In this document: positions 1 to 9,615 of the stretch, one piece after another | How positions within the stretch are numbered: position 1 is the first letter of the stretch | How the letters are laid out: each line of letters opens with the position of its first letter | From: Petrimonas sulfuriphila | GTDB taxonomy: Bacteria > Bacteroidota > Bacteroidia > Bacteroidales > Dysgonomonadaceae | Assembly (NCBI RefSeq): GCF_051201015.1 | Contig: NZ_JBPEHI010000012.1 | DNA length: 64,000 nucleotides | Strand: one strand, 5' to 3' | Notes under the pieces: model-generated | Databases searched by the model: none | What the model was told of the DNA's origin: nothing | The model's input: only the letters and a program-made list of their open reading frames with translations | Program-made: the position numbers and the translations under genes

Positions 1-1192
1 CCCGACAAAAAACAAATTCTCATCCAACAGAATTAGCTTGGTATTACAGCTTGCTATCAGCCTGTTTTTTATCCTAAGCGCGTTTGTTCTTTATCGTCAA
101 GTGCATTTTATGCACAATGCCGATTGGGGATTCAACAAAAATCATCTTCTGCAAATAGAAATGAAGTTGAACGAAAGAATTCCCTTTATGGAAAATGTAA
201 AAAAACTGCCAATGGTGAAAAACGTCATCAATACCAATTTTTTCACCATTATTCCGAATATGGAAAATATGGGAGGAACACGCGCGATGGATGTTGAATG
301 GGAAGGCAAGCCGATGGATTATAATCCTGTTTTTCAAACTTTTGATGTGGAAATGAATTTTGTTACGGATATAGGGCTTACTTTACAAATGGGGCGGGAT
401 TTTGCCGAACAGGATTTAGTCGGCAGGTGGAAATCCGATAAAATACTCATCAATGAAACCGCTCAACGAATAATGGAAATGGAAAATCCCATAGGAAAGA
501 AAATAACCGTCCCCGCCAATTGGTCTAACGAGCAAGGACGCGGAAAAGAAGAATTTGAGATTATAGGTTTAGTAAAAGACTTTCATACCATTGCCCTGCA
601 AAGTGAGATTCCTCCTTTATTAATTAAAGGGATGAGTAACGCCAATGGTGGATACTTTAATTACGTGCGTGTTGTTTCCGGAACAGAAAACGATGCCATT
701 AAAGCCATCAATGAACTTGTGTTAAAACACCAACCCGACGACGAAAACGAAGAATTAGTGAAAACAGTGGACAGTATCTTGGCCGATTTAAGCAAAACCG
801 AACAAGATGTAATGAATTTGTTCTTCACTGTAGCCGCTTTGTGTGTGTTGATTGCCGTTTTCGGCATCTATTCCGTGTCGCAGCGCGAAACGCAACGACG
901 CCGCAAGGAGATTGCCATCCGCAAAACGGCGGGAGCGAAAACGCGCGAGATAATGGCGATGTTCATTCGCGAGTACCTGATTATTACGCTTGCAGCGTGC
1001 GCCGGGGCGTTCCCGTTGGCCGGATTATTTATGCACCGTTGGCTGCAAGGGTTTGCCTATCGCATTTCCATTTCGTGGTGGATGTTTGCGGTGGTGAGTT
1101 TGGTTGTGGCGGTTATCGTGCTGCTTACAATTTTTAGTCAGGTAAACAGAGCGTCAAATCAAAATCCGGCGGAGGTGGTGAAATCGGAATAA
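1..1192 (+). CDS. FtsX/MacB-like ABC transporter permease, C-terminal part (5' end outside window)
   Basis: The reading frame is open from base 2, so this is the 3' part of a larger permease and not a gene starting at the TTG near base 38. A membrane segment at the window edge is followed by a periplasmic MacB-type core domain. Three C-terminal membrane helices follow, carrying the FtsX signature RRKEIAIRKTAGAKT. The visible piece matches the second half of the two complete permeases just downstream. It probably moves substrate from the inner membrane or periplasm using the ATPase encoded at 8879-9553. The substrate is unknown. Downstream spacing is short, consistent with an operon. Confidence 0.85.
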   Translation, partial: PTKNKFSSNRISLVLQLAISLFFILSAFVLYRQVHFMHNADWGFNKNHLLQIEMKLNERIPFMENVKKLPMVKNVINTNFFTIIPNMENMGGTRAMDVEWEGKPMDYNPVFQTFDVEMNFVTDIGLTLQMGRDFAEQDLVGRWKSDKILINETAQRIMEMENPIGKKITVPANWSNEQGRGKEEFEIIGLVKDFHTIALQSEIPPLLIKGMSNANGGYFNYVRVVSGTENDAIKAINELVLKHQPDDENEELVKTVDSILADLSKTEQDVMNLFFTVAALCVLIAVFGIYSVSQRETQRRRKEIAIRKTAGAKTREIMAMFIREYLIITLAACAGAFPLAGLFMHRWLQGFAYRISISWWMFAVVSLVVAVIVLLTIFSQVNRASNQNPAEVVKSE

Positions 1193-1240
1193 AAGTCTAA
1201 AGTCTTGACTCTTAACTTTTATCATCTAAAAAACAAGTAT

Positions 1241-3586
1241 ATGTTCAAAACGGCACTTAAATTAATATTCCGAAATTGGTGGCGCAACAAAACGTTCACA
1301 CTTATTTCCATCCTCAGCCTTACCGTGGGTATTGCTTGCACGGCTCTGCTGATTTCTTTCGTCAGCTACGAATACGGAATCGAGAAGAACAATCCCAACC
1401 GCAATAAACTGGTGTGGGTGATGCAGGATATGCCGTCCAATCCCGGAGAAAAAGTGGCGTATATGAGCAGCGATGTTCCCAAACAACTGCAAGAGAAGTA
1501 TCCCGAAATGGAAGGGTTCCTGCAACTGAACAGTTTTGGCATGAAGTATATCGAGGTGAACAACCAACATCTTGAGCCAATGGAAATTCTCAACGTGGAT
1601 GCCTCTTTTCCGGAATTCTTTCCGTTCGAACTGCTGTACGGTTCATGGAACGCTTTCCACAATCCGCAGTCGATCGTTCTTAGCGAAAAGCAGACACAAA
1701 AGTTTTTCGGCAACGAAAACGCTCTGGGAAAACAGATTACGGTGTGTAAGGAGGACGGTTTCGGCTCGGAAAAAATAATCGTTTACACGGTTGGGGCAGT
1801 AACAAAAAGCCGCACGCAGTCGGCCATTATCTTCGACGGGCTTGTCTGCGACCCCGAAAACAACTGGGGCGGTCCCACACTGTTGATGATGCCGGTGCAT
1901 ACAGACCGCTCCCAATTTGAAGAAAAGGTGAAGAAAGACCGGATACCGACGCTCGCAGGAGGACAGTATTATTTTTATTCGTTCGATCAATCCATTTCAT
2001 CCACTTATAACCAGCAACAACTCAATTACTGGCATTACAGAAAAAACAGCCTGTTGCTCGTCGGGCTGATTTCCGCGATCCTGGTGTTCCTCACGGCAGT
2101 GTTCAATTACGTGAACATGAGTTTTTCACGCGTCCTGCAACAGGTAAAAGCACTCCACACACAAAAATTGATGGGTGCCCGCGCATCCGATGTGCGGATA
2201 CAGATTTTTGCGGACACCTTCCTTGCCGTTCTCATCTCTTTCGTATTGGCAATACTGATGATGCACGATTTGCTGCCGGTTTTCAACCAGGTGGTGTCGG
2301 TCGATTTTTCACCGGGATATTTCTACAGCAAAGATTTTTACCCGATACTGATACTGTTCATTGTTGTGCTTACGGTGATCCCGGCCTGGATAATGAGCCG
2401 GAAAATCAGCCGCCTGTCGGGAAGCGACTACCGCCTGTTTTTCGCTACCCGTAAAAACCGATGGATTGGCACGTTGATTACCGTGCAGTTTGTTGTTGCT
2501 TTCGCTTTGATCATCGCCACCCTTACGGCAAACCGGCAGGTAAGCCTGGTGAAACAAACCGGCAACCGGTACCGGAACCTGATAGAGATATCTGGGGTGA
2601 TGGAGATTCAGGAACTTCAAAAACTGACATCCCGGTTAAAAAATATTCCCGGCGTATCCGGTGTTTCCATAGGAAACCTGCCCGTGATGAACTCATGGAT
2701 TATGCACGGCACGTTACGAAAAGAAACCGGGGAAGAAATTGAAACGGCGGTGCTGCAACTCTCGGGAGATGAAGAATTATTAGACATACTTAATCTCCGG
2801 CAACTTTCGGGAGACGATTGGAGGTCATCATTCCAAATCAATCCATATTCGGTACTGGTGAACAAGACGTTTGTCGATATATTGGGCAAACGGGAAACGG
2901 AGTTAACGAACGAGCCCTTATCCAAGTATTTCGATGTGGGAGATTCGGTATCCGTTATCGCCGGAGTAGTGGAAGATTTTCACTTCAATTCCTTAGAAGA
3001 AAAAACAACGTCGTTTGTGATAGGGCGATATGCTTATGATCCGAGATACACCAGCACATTGCGTGTCAGGCTCGACGGCAAGAATGATTCCGAAACCTTT
3101 TCCGCCATTAAATCGGCATGGTGGCAAACCTTTCCCGATGACGGGTTCACTTACATCGACACCTATAATGAATTTATCAAACTCAACATTAAAATCTTCG
3201 AGATGTCGCGTCTGCTCAACATGTATTCGTTTATCAGCATCCTGCTTACCTGTTTCGGCTTGTTCGGTATCACATTTTATGCGGTTCGTCAACGCACCAA
3301 AGAAATCGGTATCCGAAAAATCAACGGGGCGAAAACGCCGCAACTCTTATGGTTGCTGATGAAACCGATATTTATATGGATGGCAATAGCCTTTGTGGTA
3401 GCAGTGCCGATAGCGTGGTGGTTTATAGAAAGATGGTTGCAACAGTTTGTTTACCGGATAGATGTATCGGTAAGCTCGTTTTTACTTGCATTGTTATTAG
3501 TCGCCGTTATCACATTTTTAACCGTTAACTGGCACGTATGGCGCACGGCGCGAAGCAATCCGGTGGAGAGTTTGAAATCGGAATAA
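1241..3586 (+). CDS. FtsX/MacB-like ABC transporter permease (paralog A)
   Basis: The protein has 781 residues from the ATG at 1241. I prefer this start because the paralog at 4042 begins with the same MFKT..LKLIFRNWWRNKTF block; an upstream in-frame start at 1205 would add 12 unconserved residues. Layout: first membrane helix at about residues 19-40, a large periplasmic MacB-like core, three helices near 275-400, another helix near 410-430, a second periplasmic domain, and a final FtsX block with RTKEIGIRKINGAKT. This duplicated architecture is typical of Bacteroidota permeases. It is closely related to the gene at 4042, with an 84-base identical stretch near the 3' end. The substrate cannot be read from the sequence. 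Confidence 0.88.
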   Translation: MFKTALKLIFRNWWRNKTFTLISILSLTVGIACTALLISFVSYEYGIEKNNPNRNKLVWVMQDMPSNPGEKVAYMSSDVPKQLQEKYPEMEGFLQLNSFGMKYIEVNNQHLEPMEILNVDASFPEFFPFELLYGSWNAFHNPQSIVLSEKQTQKFFGNENALGKQITVCKEDGFGSEKIIVYTVGAVTKSRTQSAIIFDGLVCDPENNWGGPTLLMMPVHTDRSQFEEKVKKDRIPTLAGGQYYFYSFDQSISSTYNQQQLNYWHYRKNSLLLVGLISAILVFLTAVFNYVNMSFSRVLQQVKALHTQKLMGARASDVRIQIFADTFLAVLISFVLAILMMHDLLPVFNQVVSVDFSPGYFYSKDFYPILILFIVVLTVIPAWIMSRKISRLSGSDYRLFFATRKNRWIGTLITVQFVVAFALIIATLTANRQVSLVKQTGNRYRNLIEISGVMEIQELQKLTSRLKNIPGVSGVSIGNLPVMNSWIMHGTLRKETGEEIETAVLQLSGDEELLDILNLRQLSGDDWRSSFQINPYSVLVNKTFVDILGKRETELTNEPLSKYFDVGDSVSVIAGVVEDFHFNSLEEKTTSFVIGRYAYDPRYTSTLRVRLDGKNDSETFSAIKSAWWQTFPDDGFTYIDTYNEFIKLNIKIFEMSRLLNMYSFISILLTCFGLFGITFYAVRQRTKEIGIRKINGAKTPQLLWLLMKPIFIWMAIAFVVAVPIAWWFIERWLQQFVYRIDVSVSSFLLALLLVAVITFLTVNWHVWRTARSNPVESLKSE

Positions 3587-3740
3587 AAACAAGGAATTAA
3601 CGTGCCAATATGCTAATGAGTCAGTCTATTGCTGAGAATAAAAAGGATAACATAAAATAAACAACAGCCGGCAGTCTTAATTTTTAATTCTTATTTTTTA
3701 ATTTTTAATTATTGACTCCCGGCTCTAAAATCTAAAAATA

Positions 3741-3920
3741 ATGCAAACAAAAACAATTTTTTTCGCTCTCGCAAGCCTGTTTTTACTGACAAGTTGCACT
3801 GGTAAAAACAAACAACCAAAAGACGAATCGCCTTTGAATAAAACAGAACAGACCGAAGCCGTGGACTCCAACAAAATTTACGAGGTATGGGAAGTGGACG
3901 AACCGCCTGTTATGCCTTAA
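3741..3920 (+). CDS. small lipoprotein of the permease cassette (59 aa)
   Basis: A short frame encodes 59 residues beginning MQTKTIFFALASLFLLTSC. This is a charged N-terminus, a hydrophobic stretch and a lipobox (LLTSC), so signal peptidase II cleavage before Cys19 is predicted. The mature part is hydrophilic and acidic (about 40 residues) with a Pro-rich end (EPPVMP) and no domain I recognise. It sits between two paralogous permeases on the same strand. A role as an accessory of the exporter, or as a remnant, is inference only. Coding status rests on the good lipoprotein signal and the start/stop context. Confidence 0.6.
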   Translation: MQTKTIFFALASLFLLTSCTGKNKQPKDESPLNKTEQTEAVDSNKIYEVWEVDEPPVMP

Positions 3921-3959
3921 ACCAAATTAATTCGGTTATTGACAAAACTAATAATAAAC

Positions 3960-4021
3960 GGGTGAAGCGACTTCCAAGTCGCTTAAGAAAAGAATAAAGC
4001 GAGCCGGAACTCGCTTCACCC
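3960..4021. repeat. paired-hairpin inverted repeat
   Basis: Two hairpins lie side by side. The first is a perfect 9-bp stem (AAGCGACTT/AAGTCGCTT) with a 2-base loop. The second has a 7-bp stem (AAGCGAG/CTCGCTT). The whole unit is also an imperfect palindrome, opening with GGGTGAAGCGA and closing with TCGCTTCACCC. This is the layout of REP/BIME-like or small MITE-type elements. It ends 20 bases before the permease start at 4042. I see no second copy in this window. It could also act as an RNA stability or partial termination element within the operon. Confidence 0.65.
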
Positions 4022-4041
4022 ACTCTAAAAATCAAAAAAAT

Positions 4042-6363
4042 ATGTTCAAAACAACTCTAAAACTCATTTTCAGGAATTGGTGGCGTAACAAAACGTTCAC
4101 ACTCATTTCCATGCTCAGCCTTACCGTGGGCATCGCCTGCACGGCATTGTTGATTTCATTCGTCAGCTACGAATACGGCATCGAGAAAAACAATCCCAAC
4201 CGCGACCAATTGGTGTGGGTGATGCAGGGATCTTCTGATGACTCGGGATCCAAATGGGCATTTATGAAAAAGGAAATCGCCGGACAACTCAAGCAAAAAT
4301 ATCCTGAAGTGGAAGATGTTTTGCAGTTTGGTTCGCCGTTTATAAAGTATGTTGAGGTAAATAACCAAAAGTTTGATGCACCTGTCATTCTCAATGTAGA
4401 TGCTTCGTTTCCGTCGTTCTTCCCGTTCGAGTTGCTTTACGGAAGTTGGAACGCTTTCAATAATCCCAACTCCATTCTCCTGAGTGAAAAACAGGCACAA
4501 TTGTTTTTTGGCGATGAAAATCCGATAGGCAAACAGATACGGATTTCCGAAGTTTTCGGAAATGACAACGATTACACGGTGGAAGGTGTAATAAAAAATC
4601 GGGAACAATCGGGTATTGCTTTCGATGCTTTATTTTGTAATCCGGATACAAAAGACGGAGGAAACACGTTTTTAAAACTCGCAAAAGGAACTAATTTGCA
4701 GCAATTTGAGCAGAAAGTAAGAAAAGAGAAATTAGCAGCGAAAGACAAAGTGTATTATTTTTATGATTTCGACGATGCTCTCTCTTTCGAAAATTCGAGA
4801 CACACCAAACTGCATTCCCGAAAAGATACTTTATTACTTATCGGGTTTATTTCAGCTATTTTAGTGCTTCTTATCGCTATTTTCAATTATGTGAATTTGA
4901 GTTTTTCGCGCGTGTTGCAGCAAGTAAGAACCCTGCATACGCAAAAACTGATGGGCGCAAAACCTGTTGACGTGCGGTGGCAGATTTTTTTGGATACGTT
5001 TCTCACAGTTTTCATCTCGTTTGTACTGGCGATGTTCCTGATGCACGATTTATTGCCCGTTTTCAAACAGGTAGTGGCCGTCGATTTTTCATCGAGATAT
5101 TTCTACAACAAGGACTTTTTCCCGTTACTGATGCTGTTGATTTTTCTGCTGACGGTAATTCCCGCCTTAATAATAAGCCGGAAAATCAGTCGCCTGTCGG
5201 GAAGCGATTACACCCTGTTTTTCGTAACCAGGAAAAACCGTTGGATAGCCGCTATGGTGACGGTTCAATTTATCGTTGCTTTCGCGCTTATTATCGGAAC
5301 ACTAACGGTAAACAAACAGGTTAATCTGGTAGAAAAGGACATAGAGCGTTACAAGGATGTGATTGAGGTGGGAAGTCCGCTTGCTAAAGAATCCATCGTG
5401 CCATTCGAGTCTCGGTTGAAAAGCATTCAAGGCATCCAAAGCTACGCTTTCAGTGAAGGTGGAGTAAATTCCATATTTGTTGGTGAAAACACTTTCCGGA
5501 AAAAGAACGGTGAAGAACAAAAAAGTAATGTGTTGCTGATTACCGGTAGCGATGGATTTGCCGAAGTATTGCAACTTAATCAGATTTCAGGTGTTGGTTG
5601 GGACAGTGCACACGAAAAGTATCCCCATCCGGTTTTCGTAAACAAAACATTTGCCGATGTAGCCGAAACATCGCCGGAGAATATGGTAGGTAATTCGTTG
5701 CGCAGTTATATTGACAACCATGACTCGTTGGCCGTTGTAGCCGGAGTGGTGGAAGATTTTTACATTGGTTCGGTGGAAAACAAAGCTATTCCTGCAATAA
5801 TAAGATATAAAGATAAAACAAAGCAACTCATCAACATTTATATTCGAACGCAAAAAGGAGAAACCAAAAACGTGGTAAAATCGCTTAAACAAGCTTGGGC
5901 ACAGGCATACCCCGATGATTTTTTTATGTATGGCGAAGTATATGACACTATGATTGGAGCCAACAGCAAAATCTTCGAGATGTCGCGCCTGCTCGACATG
6001 TACTCGCTGATCAGCATCCTGCTTACCTGTTTCGGGTTGTTCGGCATCACGTTTTACGCCGTGCGGCAGCGAACCAAAGAAATCGGAATCCGAAAAATAA
6101 ACGGGGCGAAAACGCCGCAACTCTTATGGCTGCTGATGAAACCGATGTTCGTGTGGTTGGCGGTGGGATTTGTGGTTGCCGCGCCGTTGGCGTGGTGGCT
6201 GATGGAACGGTGGCTGCAGCAGTTTGTTTACCGGATAGATGTATCGGTAAGCTCGTTTTTACTTGCATTGTTATTAGTCGCCGTTATCACATTTTTAACC
6301 GTTGGCTGGCACGTGTGGCGCATGGCGCGGAGCAATCCGGTGGAAAGTTTGAAGGCAGAGTAA
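4042..6363 (+). CDS. FtsX/MacB-like ABC transporter permease (paralog B)
   Basis: This 773-residue protein is a clear paralog of the permease at 1241: the N-terminal 50 residues are nearly the same and the last 130 are very similar. It has the same two-half design: one helix, a periplasmic core, a helix cluster, a second core, and a final FtsX block with RTKEIGIRKINGAKT. The central periplasmic domains differ much more than the membrane ends, as expected if the membrane parts share one ATPase and the periplasmic parts recognise different partners. The start follows the hairpin repeat directly. The substrate is unknown. Confidence 0.88.
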   Translation: MFKTTLKLIFRNWWRNKTFTLISMLSLTVGIACTALLISFVSYEYGIEKNNPNRDQLVWVMQGSSDDSGSKWAFMKKEIAGQLKQKYPEVEDVLQFGSPFIKYVEVNNQKFDAPVILNVDASFPSFFPFELLYGSWNAFNNPNSILLSEKQAQLFFGDENPIGKQIRISEVFGNDNDYTVEGVIKNREQSGIAFDALFCNPDTKDGGNTFLKLAKGTNLQQFEQKVRKEKLAAKDKVYYFYDFDDALSFENSRHTKLHSRKDTLLLIGFISAILVLLIAIFNYVNLSFSRVLQQVRTLHTQKLMGAKPVDVRWQIFLDTFLTVFISFVLAMFLMHDLLPVFKQVVAVDFSSRYFYNKDFFPLLMLLIFLLTVIPALIISRKISRLSGSDYTLFFVTRKNRWIAAMVTVQFIVAFALIIGTLTVNKQVNLVEKDIERYKDVIEVGSPLAKESIVPFESRLKSIQGIQSYAFSEGGVNSIFVGENTFRKKNGEEQKSNVLLITGSDGFAEVLQLNQISGVGWDSAHEKYPHPVFVNKTFADVAETSPENMVGNSLRSYIDNHDSLAVVAGVVEDFYIGSVENKAIPAIIRYKDKTKQLINIYIRTQKGETKNVVKSLKQAWAQAYPDDFFMYGEVYDTMIGANSKIFEMSRLLDMYSLISILLTCFGLFGITFYAVRQRTKEIGIRKINGAKTPQLLWLLMKPMFVWLAVGFVVAAPLAWWLMERWLQQFVYRIDVSVSSFLLALLLVAVITFLTVGWHVWRMARSNPVESLKAE

Positions 6364-6413
6364 AGTCAAAGTCTATTAAATAAAACTATATTTATTAAAA
6401 TATAAGATAAATA

Positions 6414-8831
6414 ATGAAATTACTAGCATTGCCGTTTAGAGTTTTAGGCCGATTCAGACTGTATTCAATTGTCAACATGTTGGGATTGGCAATAAGTCTG
6501 GCGTCTGTTATTGTTATTGCGAGGTATATCAATCAGGAAACTACCGTAAATCATTTTGCTTCGGATCTGAAACACACTTACATCTTATCGATAGAGAATC
6601 CCGAAGACGGGCGAAAACGTTTTGGTGGAGCTACTGTACGAGCCGAAGACAACATCCCCTTTCCTCCCTTGTTGAATAATCCTTCGGTAAAAAATACAAC
6701 TACATTTTTTGCATACGAAGAAGACTTTATCGTTTCAGGCAACCACCGTATCAATGTAAAAGCAATAGCTGCCGACAGCAATTTCTTTAAAATTCTACCG
6801 TTTCCAATACGTTACGGAAGCCATAAAATGATTGATCCCAGCGATGCAATCATTACCGAAAAATTCGCACAAAAGCTTTTCGGGAAAGAAAATCCAATAG
6901 GGAAAAAATTCACCCACTCTTCGGGCGACGAACTAAAAGTGGTTGGAGTTACCGGAAAGCCTTCTTCCAAATCGTTCCTCGCTTTTGATATTCTCCTTGA
7001 CAAGGATCAGCGCCAATTTATGGCTATACAAGCGTTTACCCTGATCAAATTACACACAGGAGCCGATGTGAGGAAATTAAACGACAGCAATAGACAGTTA
7101 GACGAGTCGAGATCTGTCGCTCCCAATCCTGTCCGTCTTCAGTTATTTCCCTTGAAAGATTTTTACTTCGACCGTACACACGAGGTATGGAAAATAACAC
7201 GTAACAATGATCTTTCGGTATTTGTGAAGGGGAACAGAAATGCCGTGAAAATACTTCTCGTTGTAGGTATACTCATCTTGTTGGTGGGGCTTTTTAACTT
7301 CATCAATATCTATACGGTCATCACATTGAAACGCGGAAAGGAGTTTGGTGTAAAAAAAATATTCGGAGCCGGTAAAGGACAAATATTTTGGCAAATCTAT
7401 GGTGAAAATCTCCTGATGACGCTAATTGCGGTCTTTTTAGCCTGGTTCTTCATCGAGATAGCTCAATCGTATTTATCAACCCGGCTTAACTTTGAGGTGA
7501 TACCAAACCCTGTGTTCAGTATCTTATTTTCAGTTTTAATCCTGATTTTTCTGCCTTTAATAACCTCACTACATCCTTATCTCAGGTATCATTATTCAAA
7601 GCCCATCGCGTCGCTCCAATCTGTATATGTGCGAGGGGTTTCACTGGCCTCACGCAAAACGTTTCTGTTTCTGCAATATGTCATCACTTTCGGGTTGATA
7701 GTTATTGCTCTCTTTTTTATGAAACAATTGAATTATATGCTAGCCGTCAATCCCGGATACAACACCAAAGATGTAATTATGGCAAGAATGATGCACCGTG
7801 ATATGAATGCTTTCAGAAGCTCCGACATGGAAGCAGCATTCCGCAAAATAAGCGAAAATGCGACTCTTGTTAGGGACAGGATGAACAAATCGCCTTTATT
7901 TTCAGACTGGGAGTTCGGGCTTCCTGTGTATAATCTGGAAGCGAAAGTTCCGATGAAACGTTCCGACAGAAGTAATTATCAACCCGTAAGTTCTGTCGGG
8001 ATGTCGCCTCAATACATGAAGATGTTCGGTTTTCAGTTAAAAGAAGGCCGCTTATGGGATTCAACCGATGTGAACGGTGAATTTAAATACATCATCAATG
8101 AATCGGCTGCGAAATTATTTGAAATAACTGATATTCGAACGGTAAAACTCGAATCGCAATATAAAAGAGAAGGAGAAACAGCGCCGATTCATCAGGTAGT
8201 GGGTATAATAAAGGATTTTCATACCGGACATTTATCCAAAACGACCACACCATTAGTAATTTCTTACACTGAACGCGGTTTCCATTTCGATTACCTAATG
8301 GCACGTTTCGTTCCCGGAAAACAGAAAGAAGCTTTAGCTTATTTGGAAAATTTATACAAGGAAATTAACAACGACGCAGAATTTACGTACAGCCTACTGG
8401 AAGACGATATTGCCAAACTTTATGAAGAAGACAAACGGATAAGCCGCGTTTACCTGTTATTTTCCATCATAGCTATTCTGGTTTCCTGTATGGGATTATT
8501 TGCAATTTCGGTTTTCGATATTCGGCAACGTTACCGCGAAATTGCGTTGCGAAAAGTAAACGGTGCTACGACAAACAATATCATGCATCTGTTTCTGAAT
8601 AAATACCTGATGCTATTAGCCGTATCTTTTCTAACCGCTATTCCGATCTCATATGTTGTGATAAGCAAACACCTCGAAAATTTCGCTTATAAAATTTCCG
8701 TTTCATCATGGATAGCGATGTTTTCCGTGATATCGGCAATTATTGTAATTTTCGTATCGCTGCTTACCCTCGTGTGGCAAATAAAGACTGCCATGAGAAC
8801 AAATCCCGCGAATGCACTAAAGTTGGAATAA
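6414..8831 (+). CDS. FtsX/MacB-like ABC transporter permease (divergent paralog C)
   Basis: This 805-residue permease starts MKLLALPFRVLGRFRLYSIVNML. It lacks the FRNWWRNKTF N-terminal block of its two neighbours but keeps the same architecture: first helix at about residues 18-38, a periplasmic core, a helix cluster around 275-390, a helix near 415, a second core, and a last FtsX domain with RYREIALRKVNGATT. It lies 50 bases after paralog B and 47 bases before the ATPase gene, so it is probably cotranscribed with both. It is the most distant of the four permeases. The substrate is unknown. Confidence 0.87.
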   Translation: MKLLALPFRVLGRFRLYSIVNMLGLAISLASVIVIARYINQETTVNHFASDLKHTYILSIENPEDGRKRFGGATVRAEDNIPFPPLLNNPSVKNTTTFFAYEEDFIVSGNHRINVKAIAADSNFFKILPFPIRYGSHKMIDPSDAIITEKFAQKLFGKENPIGKKFTHSSGDELKVVGVTGKPSSKSFLAFDILLDKDQRQFMAIQAFTLIKLHTGADVRKLNDSNRQLDESRSVAPNPVRLQLFPLKDFYFDRTHEVWKITRNNDLSVFVKGNRNAVKILLVVGILILLVGLFNFINIYTVITLKRGKEFGVKKIFGAGKGQIFWQIYGENLLMTLIAVFLAWFFIEIAQSYLSTRLNFEVIPNPVFSILFSVLILIFLPLITSLHPYLRYHYSKPIASLQSVYVRGVSLASRKTFLFLQYVITFGLIVIALFFMKQLNYMLAVNPGYNTKDVIMARMMHRDMNAFRSSDMEAAFRKISENATLVRDRMNKSPLFSDWEFGLPVYNLEAKVPMKRSDRSNYQPVSSVGMSPQYMKMFGFQLKEGRLWDSTDVNGEFKYIINESAAKLFEITDIRTVKLESQYKREGETAPIHQVVGIIKDFHTGHLSKTTTPLVISYTERGFHFDYLMARFVPGKQKEALAYLENLYKEINNDAEFTYSLLEDDIAKLYEEDKRISRVYLLFSIIAILVSCMGLFAISVFDIRQRYREIALRKVNGATTNNIMHLFLNKYLMLLAVSFLTAIPISYVVISKHLENFAYKISVSSWIAMFSVISAIIVIFVSLLTLVWQIKTAMRTNPANALKLE

Positions 8832-8878
8832 TCGCAAAGACACAATTGGTAATTAATAATTTATAATTAAAAAAAACT

Positions 8879-9553
8879 ATGATTAAAACAGAAAACTTAC
8901 AGAAAATCTTCCGCACGGAAGAAGTGGAAACCTGGGCATTGTCCGAAGTAAACATCGAAATCAACGAAGGTGAATTTGTTGCCATTATGGGGCCGTCGGG
9001 CTGCGGAAAAACCACGTTACTCAATATCTTGGGTTTGCTGGACAACCCCACATCGGGACAGTATTTCCTCAACGGAACCGACGTATCTAAATTTACTGAA
9101 AACGAACGGACAAACTTGCGGAAAGGTATTATTGGTTTCGTGTTCCAAAGTTTCAACCTCATCGAGGAACTCAACGTGTACGAAAACATCGAGCTTCCAC
9201 TCTTATATATGCGAATCCCGGCCGCCGAGCGAAAACAACGGGTGAAAGAGGCAATGAACCGTATGGCCATTTCGCATCGGGAGAAACATTTTCCGCAGCA
9301 ACTTTCGGGCGGTCAGCAACAACGCGTTGCCATTGCTCGTGCCGTAGTCGCCAATCCCAAGCTTATCCTTGCTGACGAACCTACCGGAAACTTGGACAGT
9401 AAGAACGGCGCAGAAGTGATGAGTTTGCTCACTGATTTGAATAGTGAAGGAACAACCATTGTGATGGTTACGCACAGCCAACACGATGCCGGTTATGCCA
9501 ACCGCATAATTAAATTGTTTGATGGCAAAGTGGTACCAGAAGTGGTGTTGTAG
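8879..9553 (+). CDS. ABC transporter ATP-binding protein (MacB/LolD type)
   Basis: This 224-residue cytoplasmic ATPase is the right size for a stand-alone LolD/FtsE-type subunit. Walker A is GPSGCGKTT (residues 38-46), the Q-loop glutamine is Q90, the signature is LSGGQ (142-146), Walker B is LILADE (162-167) with the D-loop NLD just after, and the switch histidine is H199. All catalytic elements are intact. It is the only ATPase visible for four permeases and closes the operon, being followed by a strong terminator. It probably dimerises under the permeases to drive periplasm- or outer-membrane-directed transport. Confidence 0.93.
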   Translation: MIKTENLQKIFRTEEVETWALSEVNIEINEGEFVAIMGPSGCGKTTLLNILGLLDNPTSGQYFLNGTDVSKFTENERTNLRKGIIGFVFQSFNLIEELNVYENIELPLLYMRIPAAERKQRVKEAMNRMAISHREKHFPQQLSGGQQQRVAIARAVVANPKLILADEPTGNLDSKNGAEVMSLLTDLNSEGTTIVMVTHSQHDAGYANRIIKLFDGKVVPEVVL

Positions 9554-9565
9554 TCATATTCCTTA

Positions 9566-9610
9566 AAAGAAAATCCCTTGCAAATAAATAATTTGCAAGG
9601 GATTTTCTTT
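9566..9610. terminator. strong bidirectional terminator
   Basis: A perfect 20-bp stem (9566-9585 with 9591-9610, core AAATCCCTTGCAAAT) encloses a 5-base loop. Both strands carry T-rich tails. It ends the ABC operon on plus and lies just downstream of tRNA-Ser on minus, so it can serve both. Confidence 0.88.
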
Positions 9611-9615
9611 CTTAG

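Noticed and set aside
5587..6120. 177-residue minus-strand frame within permease B
   Set aside because: A similar minus frame appears at the same place in permease A (2993-3343), as expected from the paralogous plus-strand sequence, not from a real gene.
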